A stretch of 64,000 nt of DNA from Cyanophora paradoxa (Eukaryota; Glaucocystophyceae; Cyanophorales; Cyanophoraceae), in contig QPMI01000125.1 of assembly GCA_004431415.1 (NCBI GenBank), positions 1-64,000 of the forward strand. Direction: 5' to 3'. Below are positions 12,301 through 25,293 of the stretch, one piece after another. Numbering within the stretch: the stretch's first letter is position 1; the number at the start of each line of letters is the position of its first letter. The position numbers and the translations under genes are program-made. Under the pieces are notes generated by a model, which did no database searches, was not told where the DNA came from, and worked only from the letters and a program-made list of their open reading frames with translations.

Positions 12301-14078
12301 GAAATTAATCATCTTTGACCATTGGATTCAGAATCATCGCGAACTTGCTCAGCTTCGTCGGTCGGCGGAATTTGATGCTTGCGCGCTTTCTTCGACTGTG
12401 AGAGCCTGCTTAGACTGCGCAACTCGCAGCTCTTGTCCCCAACAACATTACAATGCTTCGGGACATGAAGAGCAAGGTCTACTGGTGAGGTGGAAACTCT
12501 CGGAAATTTGAGGAATATTGAAGAGATTATCTAATTTTATAATCCCTGTCAGGTATGAGGAAACAATGGATGACGCTATGGACGAGGCCATGTGCTTACA
12601 GTGTTTCAGTGCGCTCTATTAATATTGCATAATTATAAATAAGCAAAACGCAAAAGCAAGAGAAATGGATAACAAGTTGTACTCCGTGACTCGCGCCCCG
12701 GGCCTTGGGGCATGTGCCTCCGTCTTTTTGTTGGCATTTCTTTAAATTCGCTCCCTGACCATGTATGTCAGGCGGCCTTGAAATCATGCGACACCGGTTT
12801 GCCGCGGCCGCGCAGTACGCGACTCGTTCGGTTGAAGCCTGGCAGGTACGCATGCTGTGAAAGCTTGTAATTGTTGACGAGAGGCTCCTGTATTTGTTTT
12901 CAGTTTCTGAAACCGTTGCAGCGGGCATCCTCCGCAGGACCGGCTTACCGGCCGCTCGCGATCCGAGCGATCCAGTACCGGGTCCGCCTCGGCGTGGCTG
13001 TTGGAAGCCCTTCGGTCGCGCGCGCGAATCTGACGATGAACGCGGCCGCCCGGCGGGGCCGGCGCCTCCGGTCCGCCCCCAGATGTATGCGAACATGCGG
13101 ATGAACCGCCTGGCCTCCGCCGCGCAGGACTGGAAGGATATTTTCAAGCTCCTCAAGGTCCGCGGCGAGATCTTCGGAGTACTAATATTAATCGCAATCT
13201 CAATTCAAATCCTGCCGCTCTTCTGTGTTCACAGGAAACCTGCAGCGTTAACTCACACTACTGGTCCGCGCCACGCTTGCCTCTTCATAAAAATGCGGCG
13301 TCCCTGCCATGCTGATCCAATGCTGATTCCACATGCGCAGGGACATTTTGTTCATTGCGAGGTCTCGACCCACGGCGCTGATCAATTTTACTGCTCATTC
13401 GTTTCCTTTATTGACCCGTTTTCACTCTTGGCTCTCGCGCACTGCGGCAGGTTTATGCGGGAGTCCATGCCGCAGTACCCGGGCCCTTCGCAAAGGGACA
13501 TCGCGCGCCTGTTTCGAGCGATTTTTGTGTTTATGAAGGTGCACACTCGCTTATCGGCCTGCTAGATATTCTGTTTCTCGTCCCAGTTTCTAGTTTACCT
13601 CCCATCAAAGTAAAAGTAACACTAGAGCTTTAACGCGTTCCGCTCATATTGGTATTTACTCATTCGAGATATTCATGGATATCCCCCGCGGCCACAGATT
13701 ACGGACGGAAACGACGAGACACCCCTCCGGGGGCACGCGCTCATGCGGCTTGGCGAGTTTTACTTTACTACAGGTGCGCGGCCATCGCTAATAAAAGCAG
13801 CTGTTAGAAATGGCTGACCGGGGCCTCTTCTGGCCGGCGCAGGCGAGAGGGAAAAAGCGGCTCAGTGCTTCGAAGAGTCCATCTCGCTCCTTCAGGTTCG
13901 CAAGCAGTCCGACACTCCCCGATCCGCGAAATCTTTATTCTATATCAATCTTTCTTCGTAGGGTCGCTTTCCGCTATGCTTCTCAGACGCCCACCCGCGG
14001 ATCGTCTCGACGCGACTCTTGCTCGGTGTCGCGCGCGGTAGTCTGCACCCCTCCTCCATGCCCTCCATCACGCATTAG
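9314..14078 (+). CDS. Long multi-exon gene; helical protein ending in a kinesin-light-chain-like TPR segment
   Basis: Function not recognised. Exon-like blocks with GT..AG borders: from ATG 9314 (acidic start, then LLALIDRLPLCEPCGILSNL), a Ser/Thr/Pro-rich block about 10015-10149, 10450-10499 (MEEAVSPEQAAALAAR), 10640-10704 (CEALAAACMRECAED), 11051-11110, 11231-11320, 11673-11741, about 11825-11881 (SRALIHGQSVAVGDE), 11959-12011 (IYIEWLLEKGMVDFK), 12090-12151, 12334-12398, 12775-12845, about 13085-13158, 13451-13539, 13697-13771, 13842-13894 and 13962-14078. The last four give MRLGEFYFTTGEREKAAQ.., CFEESISLLQ and DAHPRIVSTRLLLGV. That resembles a TPR pair of the kinesin-light-chain type, with HP-R-V/I spacing (inference). 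Several junctions in the middle are unresolved, so this may be more than one gene. The 3' end is duplicated at 27.7-29.3 kb. Confidence 0.55.
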
Positions 14079-14460
14079 GTTGCAGTAGGTAGGGTTCTTG
14101 TCTGAACGTCAGCTTCAATTGCATTAGATTATGAACTATTTTCGACGCATTCGATTGCATTATCATTACTGGGGCGATTTATCAAGTATGTAGATTTCAT
14201 GTCCCTATGTAAATAGCAGACATTCCACCAGAGTCGATCGCGTCTTCCTTGACTTCTGCCCGACCATCGGCCGGCGACAAGCTGCTATGCAAACGCGCGT
14301 AGAGACTGAACGCTACCTTTCAGATTTCGACGCGCGCACCTATATCTTGTTTGATTGAATCCGATTGTTCGACCTTCACGATCATTGATCAGTAATCGCG
14401 CCCGCGGGGAAAAGTTGCCAGCTGCTACAACTGACGATCTAAAGCGCCCTGCTGCGCAAT
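13505..14460 (+). repeat. Intact copy of a segmental duplication (3' end of the TPR-like gene)
   Basis: Matches 27728-28305 and 29053-29313 by eye. Shared stretches include CGCGCCTGTTTCGAGCGATT, the exon GCTCAGTGCTTCGAAGAGTC and the terminal exon with its stop. This copy keeps the exon at 13697-13771 that the other copy lacks. Confidence 0.85.
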
Positions 14461-15126
14461 GTGGCACAAGGCCCGCCCAGGCCACCCTTTCCCCCCAAAT
14501 GCTCGAGCTCTCTGCAGGGTCCGAACGCGAAACACAAAAATCTTTTTCGGGCAACCTCCTGCAGTTGGCAAAAAATGCGATAATATATAATGCTCTTGCA
14601 GCGCCACTGGTGCACTACTGACTTTTTAATTCCAGGACTGCTCCCGCTCCTCCAGGCCATTTTAATTTAATTAATGAAATGAATTCCAGGCCACTCCTAC
14701 TCCGCCGCGACTCGTTTGTTGGACTGCTTGTAGGGGCAGGCGAGTCAAGTTATATATACCGATAGTGTTGCCAGCCTGGTTTCCACTGAGTCGAGCCACT
14801 CGTACCATGTACCCCAGTCAGTAGTCTTGCTGTACCCTCCGGGACCGCACCACGGCTCCCAATACAGCCCCACCACCCCTCGGGGCAATCTCGCGTGTAG
14901 CGCACGGGCTGGGAACACAGCTGGGCAGCCACAGCACAGCAGAGCGGGCCAACAAGACCAATAATAATAGCATGCACTGGACAGCATGTGCGTGATCGAT
15001 ATCGATCTCTGTTAATGAGAGCTGTACGATATAGAGAATTGTAACATATTTGCATGCAAGCGCATATACGTTGGTAGCTGGCCTGCAATTGCAAGCGACG
15101 CAAGGGATCGATGTATAGCAATAAAT
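14079..15126. other. 3' flank of the TPR-like gene and spacer to the ABC transporter
   Basis: No gene seen. The part up to about 14460 has a diverged second copy at 28200-28305 plus 29053-29313. The two neighbouring genes are convergent here. Confidence 0.6.
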
Positions 15127-18100
15127 CTAGCGTTCAACGTGAAGGAGCCAGCGGTAAGCGGCCGCTTTGACGGCCTCAAAGACAAGCCAGTATGCAGGCA
15201 TGACGGCCACGTTAGACCACGGCGAGAGGGCCTCGATGCCGTAATACTCTAGGGCGGCCGCTCCGTCCTCAAGGCAACGTCCCGCCGATGCCATTCTAAC
15301 ATCAAAATCAAAGCTCGCACCTCACAATAACACATGAGTAGTGTCTACAAAAATGCGCACGCTGCTGGGCAGTCCACAAAAGAGAGATCGGCGAGTTCTG
15401 AGATGCAAAGTGCGGCAAACGGATACCTGCACATGCGCGTACATATGCGCAGCTCTTGCGGAAGTACAGCTAGTGCAACGTGAGCGTAAATGCACGCGCA
15501 CCGGAAGAACAAGATATAGTGAAGCCATCTCCACATTGCTGGGATTGAGGGAGCCGGCGGGAAGAAGCCGGCGAAAAAAGAACCCTGAGGGCGAATTCGA
15601 AGATTGATATTGAGATCTAATTATCAAAGTAGAAAAGTACATTTGAATGCGATCGCAAATCGCCTTCTCTACTCAGTACCCGTACGATCTCAAACATCCA
15701 TCTCATATATGCAGTACACACCTGTGCGAGAACAGCGGAGGAGATAGCAAATGCGTCATTGACATTCTGTGCCAGCGTGAGGAGTCGTGCACATGGGTTA
15801 CGGAAGCGATTCGGACACAATCGAACCTTCAGCAGCAAGACAAGCATTTCCACAAAGGACTCTGCGGTTAGAGTCCAGAGAATCAGGGCGATGCTTGCAC
15901 TCCAGAGTCTCGAAGCGCTGCGCGTGCAATGCGTGGCGGAGAATTAACGTTGGTGCCGGAAAACGTCTCGGAGGCATGCACATGGATGCACAACGAACGC
16001 CCCTACCTGCCGTAGAACAACTTGCTGAGTGGAGAAAGTATTAGGAGACTACCAACGTGGATGAAGCATTTTAACGTCGTGTCAACGACGACGCTCGCAA
16101 GATGCCATGTTGCCGGCGTAGCCATCCCATGAGATCGCTCGCGATAGTACAGATTGCGATCGTTGAAAAATTGCACTGCGCCTCCCATCGCTCTGCGCAC
16201 AAATTAAATGCCATAAGTGACAACTGAAAGTTTCCGAATATACAGCGGCAGTGCGGAAAAGACGTCGACTGCACCTAAAATAGACATACAAGAGCAAAAT
16301 GTACATGAGCGAAAAACGAAGCCAAATGGCATCTTGAGAGGCGGCTAATTGAAACCTATTCGCAGCAAGTCAGATTTCAAGATCGCCAGTAAATTCACGA
16401 ATATTCCTGCTGTTGCGAATGTCAGTCAACCGAGCTTACCAGCACGTTCCGACGACGAGAGCCAGCGCCAAGTTGCTGCGCCCCCCGGGACGTGAACGCA
16501 CAATCGTAAGGGATGCAAATTGCAGAGGCAGAAGGATCCCTAACGAACCTTAGCACGGCAGATACGAGCCATTCCTTCCTTCTCCACACGGTTTGCAGCC
16601 GGCGTTCCAAGTAAAGCTTCAGAAGTCGGCCGTTTGAAACGTGCCTGGGAGCTCGGAGTGTCGATCGAGAGGAGCTGTGGGCGAGGTTCATGACCGCGAT
16701 CGCGTCAAGGGTCGCGATTTTCAAATCGCTTTCGTCATAAGCATCCGCAATGCAAATATCGTTGCAATTGCCGCCGTGGTCATTGGATCGGCCCACTTTC
16801 GATCTGACATAATCATTATAGTACTTGGCTAGAATTAGAAACTCTTTCTGTACCTACCGAGGCGGTCCGAATTCTCGACTTGCAATGGCAATGAGAAACT
16901 CAGCGGGGTTTGCGACCTGCGGTTTGCGGTATCCTAGCGCCCCTCCAATTAATGACGAGGCATGTGTGATAGAATTTGGTTGTGATAGAATATGGAAAGA
17001 ATAATTTACCTAGTCTTTCGAAGTACTGTAAGACCTTCGAAGATTCTACGCCGACCTCCCCTGTAAATGTATCGATATTGAGTTTAGTATCTATGCTCCA
17101 GCTCCGCTCTAGATCTACGGTAAGCAGCAGCTATAACGCACCGAAATATGCGGTGCTACCGGCACTGTCCAGAAGAAGAAGATCGTCGAACATCTCGAAC
17201 ACTTGCCGCGACGGCTGGCTGCATATGCATATGGGCACACGCGCGGTGTCTTTGTCAGGCAAATTGAGCAAGCTCCGGGTCGGTCTCACTGTATTGTAGC
17301 CACGATTGCCTGTCTTCGACCTTGAGCGACAGATCGCAGAAGCTGGAAACAAACAGAAGAGAATCGGTTAAAGCAGCGGATATAGACACGTAAACGTAAA
17401 GCTTCCGAAGGCTCTTAGCAACATTGCACGTGGCCTCGCCCTCACCTTTACGACTCGGAGGGCAGACATCGCGTCCAGCCCCGTTGTGGGCTGCGCATTG
17501 TATCTTAAGTTCGGCGGTGCGAACTCTCATTGCATAATGAAGAGGCCTGCTACTCATTATCAAGCTCACCTCGTCGAGGAATAGTACTTTTGGATCCTTG
17601 ACAAGCTCAATTGCAATTCCAGTTCTCTTGCGCATCTGCAAGCGAGCTTAAGATCTCGAATACGATACATTTGGCCGTGCAGTTCTTGTCTCCCACCTCT
17701 GCTGTGATGCCGCCCGTCTCAAAACAACCGATACGAAGATCTCCCTCGTTCAATAGGTCAAGCGCCGCGAGCGTTTGTTCGACCTTTTCCGAAGTTCAAC
17801 ACGCGCTGGCGATGTAAAGATCACCACTGCTTACTCGATCGGAAATTTCGTGTGTCGAGGTGGACCTATCCAGACGAGTTGCAGCTGCGAATGCCACAGC
17901 CTCGCGGATCGTCTGCCGTGGCCATGAAAGTGATCAAGTCGCGAGAAACCGCTTTTGGATTCATCTTTGCCGAACTTACAGCAGTGGCTAAGAAAACCTC
18001 GCTTTGTTCCACGTATCCAATAAGACGTTCATGATTTTCGTGCTCGCCGAGTGGGAGTCCGCACAGCCTACAGGAGACTCAAAGCGCTGTCAAATGCAAC

Positions 18101-21100
18101 TCTGCCAGAGCTTGCTGTCTTTTCCCCGCGCACCGTATCTCGCCTGAAGTTTTCCCAATTGTCTTCCGATCGCCAAGAATGTCTAAAAGCGTCTGGCAGC
18201 GCCATATATATAAGAGGACGACGATTAAAGCACAGGCCAATGATACATATATGCATAGGCACGCAAATGCGAATTAAATGACATACCGTTTTCCCTGCTC
18301 CAGACGCGCCAACGAGGGCTGTGAGACTGCCGGATCTGTAGACAACACATTTTCCAATAAATATGTGGAGCGGCACAGTTCCATAATAAAACTGGCGAAG
18401 CGGACCGGACGTATCCGCAAGCATCATGAAGAATGCGGAGAGGAGGCTGGCCTCTTCCCGCTCGAGGCAGCTGCGCTTATGAGCATGTGAATAAAAACTA
18501 AAACGAATACCGATCGCGATCGCAAACACCTCATAAGAAATTTGCTTCCAAGTCAGAGACACTTCCGGTTGTAATTGAGCACGAGAATGGACGGAATTCC
18601 CGCATTCACATGCACTGGATCCGGAACCACATGTGCACTTCGGTGTGAAGTTGGGAAAATCATCCTGCTTCAAGTTCTCCTCGACGGCCGTTGCAAACTG
18701 GACTCTCAGCTGGATGCCAGCTCCCCCTGACGGGCCCTGTGGCGCTTGTGCAGGTCTTGATGCAATGGGCGCGCTGAGCGTGCACGAACAAACCGTTAGT
18801 TAGACTTGTGTTCGATTACATATAATATACACAACTATGCGATCAGATCTAGAATTGTATTCGACAATACATATGCTGACCTGCAGGTGAACCTCGATGC
18901 TGGCGGCACATAGATCTTCGGTCGCAGGTACAGCGCGGCCAGGCAGGCCACCACCGCCCAGAAGAGCCAGTGCCCGAACAACATGAGAACGTTCCAGTAG
19001 AAGAAAGCGCCGTCAGTGTGCATGCCGAACTTTGCGAGCACTCCCGCGCCGCCCTCCGGATGGTCTTCGAGCTGGAGCGCTGCGAGCTCGCTGATCGCCA
19101 GCGCCTCGTGTGAAGAGGATAAATAAGACAGTGGCAGCGCCCATTTCCACCAGCTCGGAAGCTGAGGGCGCGGCACCAGCATGCCCGAGAAGCAAAAACT
19201 TAGCGCGGGCACAGCCAGAGCCAGTGTAGATGTGACGTCAATGGAATCGATGGAAAGGCTGAACGCCCTGTTCATCGTCACATAGGAACAGAAAGAAAGC
19301 GAAGATGGTGGACTACGCACATAATGGACATCTCGGACGTCGCGCTCTGTAAGAGCAATACGAAGACAAATCGTGCAAACTTTACAAATGATGCCGTTCT
19401 ACGAAGCCCAGAGATCCAATAAGAAATTATCGCGAAGATTAGCGCTTCGAAGAAGTAACGCCAGAACTCAACGAAAGTTTCCGCCAGAACCCACTGCAGC
19501 CGTGCGGTAATGAGAATCTTTGAGTCATAACTGTTTGAAAGCACTGACCAGCACCGGGTGGTAGAGTTGTTGATCATTTTCGTGATGCATTATGCGCTTT
19601 CCATTATAAAGGTTTGTAATCTGCACGTGCACATCAAATTAAAAAATGACGATCGACAGTGATTACGTAGGCATTTAGGCAGTAGTCGCCTTGGGCTCTG
19701 GAATATATATAGCTAAATATACCACGTGTGCAATATATATTGGACACAGCCACACTGGCATGATCATGAGCTAACGCTTACCTTCGAGATTGGAAAAACG
19801 GCAAATGTGAGGAGGGAAAACTGCAAAAACGACAGGCTGTCGATAGCCCCCAAAACATGCGTTCCTCCAGCCTTTGATTTTTGATTAGCTTAAGCAGCCT
19901 TTTAAAGACACCAGAGCGCACGTTGACGAAGAGCGAGCCGAGTAGGAGCGCTGCGGCTACCGCGTTCCCGAGCCTGTGCACCGCGAGCTGCTTCTGCTTG
20001 ATTCCAAGACTCCAGGTCCGCCAACAGAGTAAGCGAAATGCATTGAAACAATTCGGATATCTGGCGGTAGAGTTTCGCTCCGAGTCCGTGCTTGAACCCC
20101 CGAATTCAAATCCCCTTTGGAAGATTGCGATCGGTGCATCGAATTGGGCGAACTGCGTTTGGTGGTTCACGTACGAGCATTCGGATTGACAGCCAATTTG
20201 ATAGCTTATTGCCGGGAGAGACAAACATTTTTCGCTCAGACACACTTCCAGCAGAAACTCCTTCGATTGACCAGCGTCGTGAGTTGCAGTGAATTGAATG
20301 TAATTTAAAAAAGAGGTTAGATTGCAAATCAAATCACGAACTGTAGAAGAGAATGACGGGCTGCGCTTGAAGCTAAGTCCTTCGAAGTAGCGGCAAGCAT
20401 CGTCTGCACTTGGACCCTGTAGGCTGTGAGTTCATCGTGACGCGCCGGAGGTTCAATCGACGTCACGCAAATTAAACTCGCACCCTGTAAACACAGCGAC
20501 CAGAGGCCAGAACGATGATCTCGTCGAAGAATGAAACCATTTCCCTGCACGAACGCCATTGGATTTCGTTCCTTCGATGATAGTTACGCAAACATAAATA
20601 TAGCCCACTCCGTGGGCTGCAAAAGTGTACAGCAGACGATCATCCCCCGAGAAGCCATTGACTTGAGTGCGGCAATTACGCTCAGCGCCGCGGAAGCGTC
20701 AAGCCCTAAATGAGCAGATTATGATTAGCCCCTTTTCGTCGCGTTTAAAGTTGGAAAGAGCTGAAGCTGAAGTTACCGTCAGTCGGCTGATCTAGCAGAA
20801 TGACGTCTTTCCCGGCCTGTATCAGAATTAATATTAGTCGACACGCAAGAACCTCATGCAGGCATTTAGTGACTGAATAATTTGAGTCCTTCACGCGCAC
20901 CATGGCTAGACCTTGAGCAATCGTGAGTCGCCGCCGTTCGCCTCCGGAAATACCCCTCGTAATCGAATCGCCAACCATCGTTTGAAGCGCCCCCTTTAGA
21001 TTGACGACGTCGGCAACAGCGTAGACCTGCAGAGACGCACATATAATAACATAAACATACATTTTCACGCATAGATGACCCTAACACCTCTGTGCGTACC

Positions 21101-22212
21101 CTCTCCTGGACCCGAGCCCGGTTCGCATCCCGAATGGCCGCACTGAACTCGATCACCTCTTCACCACTTGAATGAGCTGTACGTATACAATGTCTAACAT
21201 AAGTATGATCATGAGATCGCACAGTAACCGCACCAGAAGTTATAGGCGTGCTTAAGATTATAACTATGCATGTTATGGCCGCACGCACGGAAGTAAAACT
21301 CATCGCTCTGGGGAACGAGGACAACCCGTCGCTTGAATTCTTCGAATTCGCCACGTGCACAACAGCGCGTGAATGAAACAAGCAATAGCGGCGTTATTGA
21401 AAAAGTGCTCGTAAGCACCCCACGAGTCGCTCCAAACCGAAGTCGAGCCGCTCTGGAGGCGGACGTTTCCGCGCACTTCTCCGTTGGTCCTCAGGGGCTC
21501 GGTCTGATTAGCGAGGATGCGCAACAAAGCTGACTGGGAGTTCGAAAATAAAAGGCATTAGCATAAATAAAAAAATGCGGATTCGTGGAAATTTCGTGCA
21601 CATGCTCTATTGTATACTATTGTCTATATACATATATACAGAACTACGCATCGCTCGCACCTTCCCCGCCCTCGCTGGGCCGAGCACGAGGGTCATGGTT
21701 CCAGGCTGCAGGCGCAACAGCTTGTCTTAGCCAGCGCATGTAATTTGTAGGTGATTGCAATTGCTCTTGCTCGTTGAATGTATAGCTCGTTGCATATGTA
21801 TGCACACAAGAAATGCAGAAAGAGGTGGAGGCACTAGCTCTAGATCTAGATTTGGCGATAAGGCTCGTTATGCGAAAATAAGCAATATCGTACGCACCTT
21901 CAAGCTGCCTGAGATGGGGTAAAGGACTTGCTGGCCTGAGACCTGATACCCGCCTTCATCTGATCGCAACGACACCGATCGAAAGTCAAACTCATACGAA
22001 AAGCAGCTATATATCGTATGAAGTCAAAATCCGATGTATACATGCCTTAGCAAACTGAACACGTGCATGGTTATAAGCTTAAGGTCACAAACCATACAAT
22101 AGAGAAGGAAGTTGGACTTCTTGCGACCGCCCTTTGCCACCGACGTCGATCGCGACGAGGGCCTGTTTCTCTCTTTTGCCTTGGAGAATGCGTATGATAG
22201 GGTTTTCCACAT
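15127..22212 (-). CDS. PDR/ABCG-type full-size ABC transporter, (NBD-TMD)2, many introns
   Basis: Membrane exporter of the pleiotropic-drug-resistance type; substrate unknown. On the minus strand, in order: YPISGSLK and LVLGPARAGK (NBD1 Walker A, about 21660-21720), DSITRGISGGERRRLTIAQG (signature, about 20920-20980), DVILLDQPTDG (Walker B, about 20778-20820), and TMD1 (CWRTWSLGIKQKQLAVHRLG about 20000; FSGMLVPRPQLPSWWKWALP about 19150; FYWNVLMLFGHWLFWAVVA about 18960). NBD2 then has LTALVGASGAGKT (about 18300), RKRTGIAIELVKDPKVLFLD (about 17580-17640) and FEMFDDLLLLDSAG (about 17190). TMD2 follows, ending LEYYGIEALSPWSNVAVMPA and a stop at 15127-15129. The start is tentative (ATG about 22212, MWKTLSYAF..). 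NBD1 Walker B has Gln where catalytic Glu is usual; NBD2 keeps Glu. Base composition is lower in GC than the 37-47 kb genes. Confidence 0.85.
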
Positions 22213-25200
22213 GTTCAGGGGCGTTGCCCGCGACCGCGGTTGTTATGCGCGCAGCTGCGCAGACTGACTGTGGCTGCATCCGTCGCACGCCTTCCGGAGC
22301 TAGATCTAGATCTACATGCGCGTCTGCACAGAGAAACGGTTAATTCGCTGAAACGTAGCACTTATATATAGCCCAGCTGCGGATGCCACCGTCGGACAAC
22401 AAGCTGCACATGCAGTCGACGTCATACATGCGCACGCGACCATATGTGTATGCAGTCACTGACTTAAATTACAGTACCGCAGTACTCGTAGCCATGCCAC
22501 TAGAGTCGACTAGACTAGCTGCACACTACGGCAGCGCTATATACCTAGCCAAGTTTAAATTTCCAGCTATAGACTTTTTAACCAGGTAACTAGTAATTCT
22601 AACACCATGGCACACTTCTAGGAATCTAGGCTACCCCCGGTAGTCCTACGGTACTGGCTCGGGCCGCGCGTGATGAGTGCTACCGACTCAGCGAGGCCAG
22701 GCTAGTACTCAGAACTTCGGAAGTCACAATTACGAGAACTGCTACTACTAGGCTATTATTTTATATCACAGAGCGACAATTGCAATACTATGATAATCAG
22801 AAGCTTACTGAGTCAGAACAATCACAGACTATTTTTATATATGATTCACAGTATAGTATATTATATATATATATACGACCACGTCTTCTCGCGACTCCAG
22901 CACAAGCCGCTGAGCAGGAGTTCTTCGCGTCTGGCGAGTCAGTTGCGAGTCACTGGCGACGTACACGCGCGTTCAACCCGGGCAGGCCGGGGCAGCCCAG
23001 CGGGCCAGCGGCCCCGGCCAATTGCGCATTTCGGCCCGGGATCATCGGATGGGTCGACGTCGGGACTCGGGAATCGCGGCGCCGAGTCGGGAGTCGGGAC
23101 TGCCACGGTGACCGTCGGACGGTACCGTACGACGACCGTCGGACTCGTCGACGATCGCGAGTCAACACGGCTACGAGTCTACGACTCACTGAGTCACTGC
23201 CGTACGCATCGGACGGATTCGGACCCGGCGGACCATCGGCCCGGCGGTGCGCCGCGCGCGGGCCGGCGCCGCGGCCGCGCGTGCCGGCGAGTCACTGCAG
23301 CTGGGATCCCCGGACCGGTGGCGCACGGTGCCACGGACCCACGGTGGCGGACGATTACCGTATAACACTTATATATGACGCGCACTTTATTCTGTCATCC
23401 CCAAATTATGTCGCCGAAATTTTGCTATAACGACATAATTTGGGAGCGTCATAATTCCTGGGCGCCATACAAAATTACCGCGCCCCAAACAAACCTCGAA
23501 TTTCATAGCGACATACAGTCACATACTACGATGATACTAGTAATCTGGGAGCGTCCGACGGTCTTATTTCACACACGGGTGTCCAGGTTTTATAAACGAC
23601 ATCACAGATGCCGTCATACTTAAGTGTTACACGTTAGTAACAGCAACTGACGCATGATCACTGAGCATTGATATCCAGCCAATCACACATTTCGGATCGG
23701 AGTGGTCCGAAAAGCCTAATTTTTGTGGGCAGCCAATTGCGCATTTCGGATTTCGTTGAGTCACTCAGCTCAGTCTGCCGGGACTCCTAGGACTCCCTGT
23801 AGCTGCGCCAGGAGACTCGGGGCCAGGAGAGCCATAATTATGATTAGCGGTACCGTAGTATACCAGTACGTACGTTTGTACTGTAAACGAACGAATATCC
23901 GCCAGCACTTAATTTATTTCGCCAAAACCCGAAAATGTTGCACAATTGCAAAATTGTTTTGTCAAAAATATATTAAGACTTCGAATTCGCCGAACTGAGC
24001 GCTATAGCTACGTATACCGACTCTATTACCGAGCGCCGCCGAAAACGAGGCGGGGGAGCAGACTCTCATAGTCTGAGAGGGCCTAGCCCTACCGAAACGA
24101 GCTCGAGATGAACACTACGTATATCTATGCCTATGTACTGTACACGTTGAGAGCTCTAAACTGTATACTATGATACGTACGCAGAAGGCTATATATAGCT
24201 AGCTATTGCTACTGGCTACGTATACAGGCCTAGGCGCCGGCTGTCTAGTGCTCCGCCCCGCAGAGACACTTCTCCGCCGTGTACTTCAAGGCTTATACGC
24301 CGGGGCCTCGGTGTCCTGGTCGGACGAGTCCGGTCCGGCTCTGCGCTGCGATCGCGAGTTGGCACGTGCACGTGCACGCGTACGGGCCGGGGGCGGGGAC
24401 TGCCTCCACGTGCACGTAGAGCCCGTCGCGGCTGAGGGGCTCGAGGAGGCCGGCAGTCCGTCAGGCGGACTGCAGCCACGCGCGCCGCTCAGGAGCTGCG
24501 AGCTCGAGCTCGCGCCAGATCTCGGCGATCGATATCGCGAGCCAGCGACCCGCGGCCGGCCGCGGCCCGCCGTGCTCGTGGACGTGCTCGTTCTGCTTCT
24601 CTAGATCTACCGTGTCTGCATCAAGGAATAGCCCTCCTTCTCGCACACAAGGATCTCGTGCGCCGTGGGCTCGAGGGGGCGGACGCCGGGCGGCAATATT
24701 AATGGCGCCTTCCCTAGCGACGCGCGCGCCAGGCCAAGGCTTGAATATGAAGGCGCCACGTGCACCGCCGATATCGATAAATTTGAAGCCTTCCAGTAAA
24801 CGACGGAGAGCTTTGCGCCGCTGATGCTGCCGCTTGCTTTGAATTCGAACCGGGGACGCGTGCAGCTGCAGGACGCGTCTGCAGCTGAACGGACGAACTG
24901 GTCGAGCGACGAATTTAAGGGACGCAGGGACGGTACCCCCCAGAATTCTGCCAGCTTCAAATCATGAATATTAATATTCGCCGGCGTGAGGGTCTGGCGA
25001 ATATAGTCGAAATTAAACGCTGGCGGTTATTCGCACGTATATCCGTGTACAGTACTCATCATGGCATGATCATTATCAGTGACTACTACACTGACTAGGC
25101 TATAGCTAGCTACTTGGAGCCTTCTCGCCAGGCTCGGCAAAGAGCACTATATGTATAGCTACAAGTAAGCTCAGCAGCTGCTAGAGGGAAGGCAGCTGCT

Positions 25201-25293
25201 AGTAGGTTTTATAATTATAAGCGGCGTCGGCGTCGATCTTCTGTCTCTTTCCATCGTCTTCTTAGGAAGCATTAGCATTTGCACCATCGCACG
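22213..25293. other. Non-coding spacer with short palindromes and AT-rich patches
   Basis: No supported gene. 22790-23020 and 23350-24000 are AT-richer. 24200-24900 is GC-rich with ACGTGCACGTGCAC-type palindromes. The motif TTATTTCGCCAAAACCCGAA (about 23915) recurs, slightly changed, near 49679. Open frames here show no conserved motif. Confidence 0.55.
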
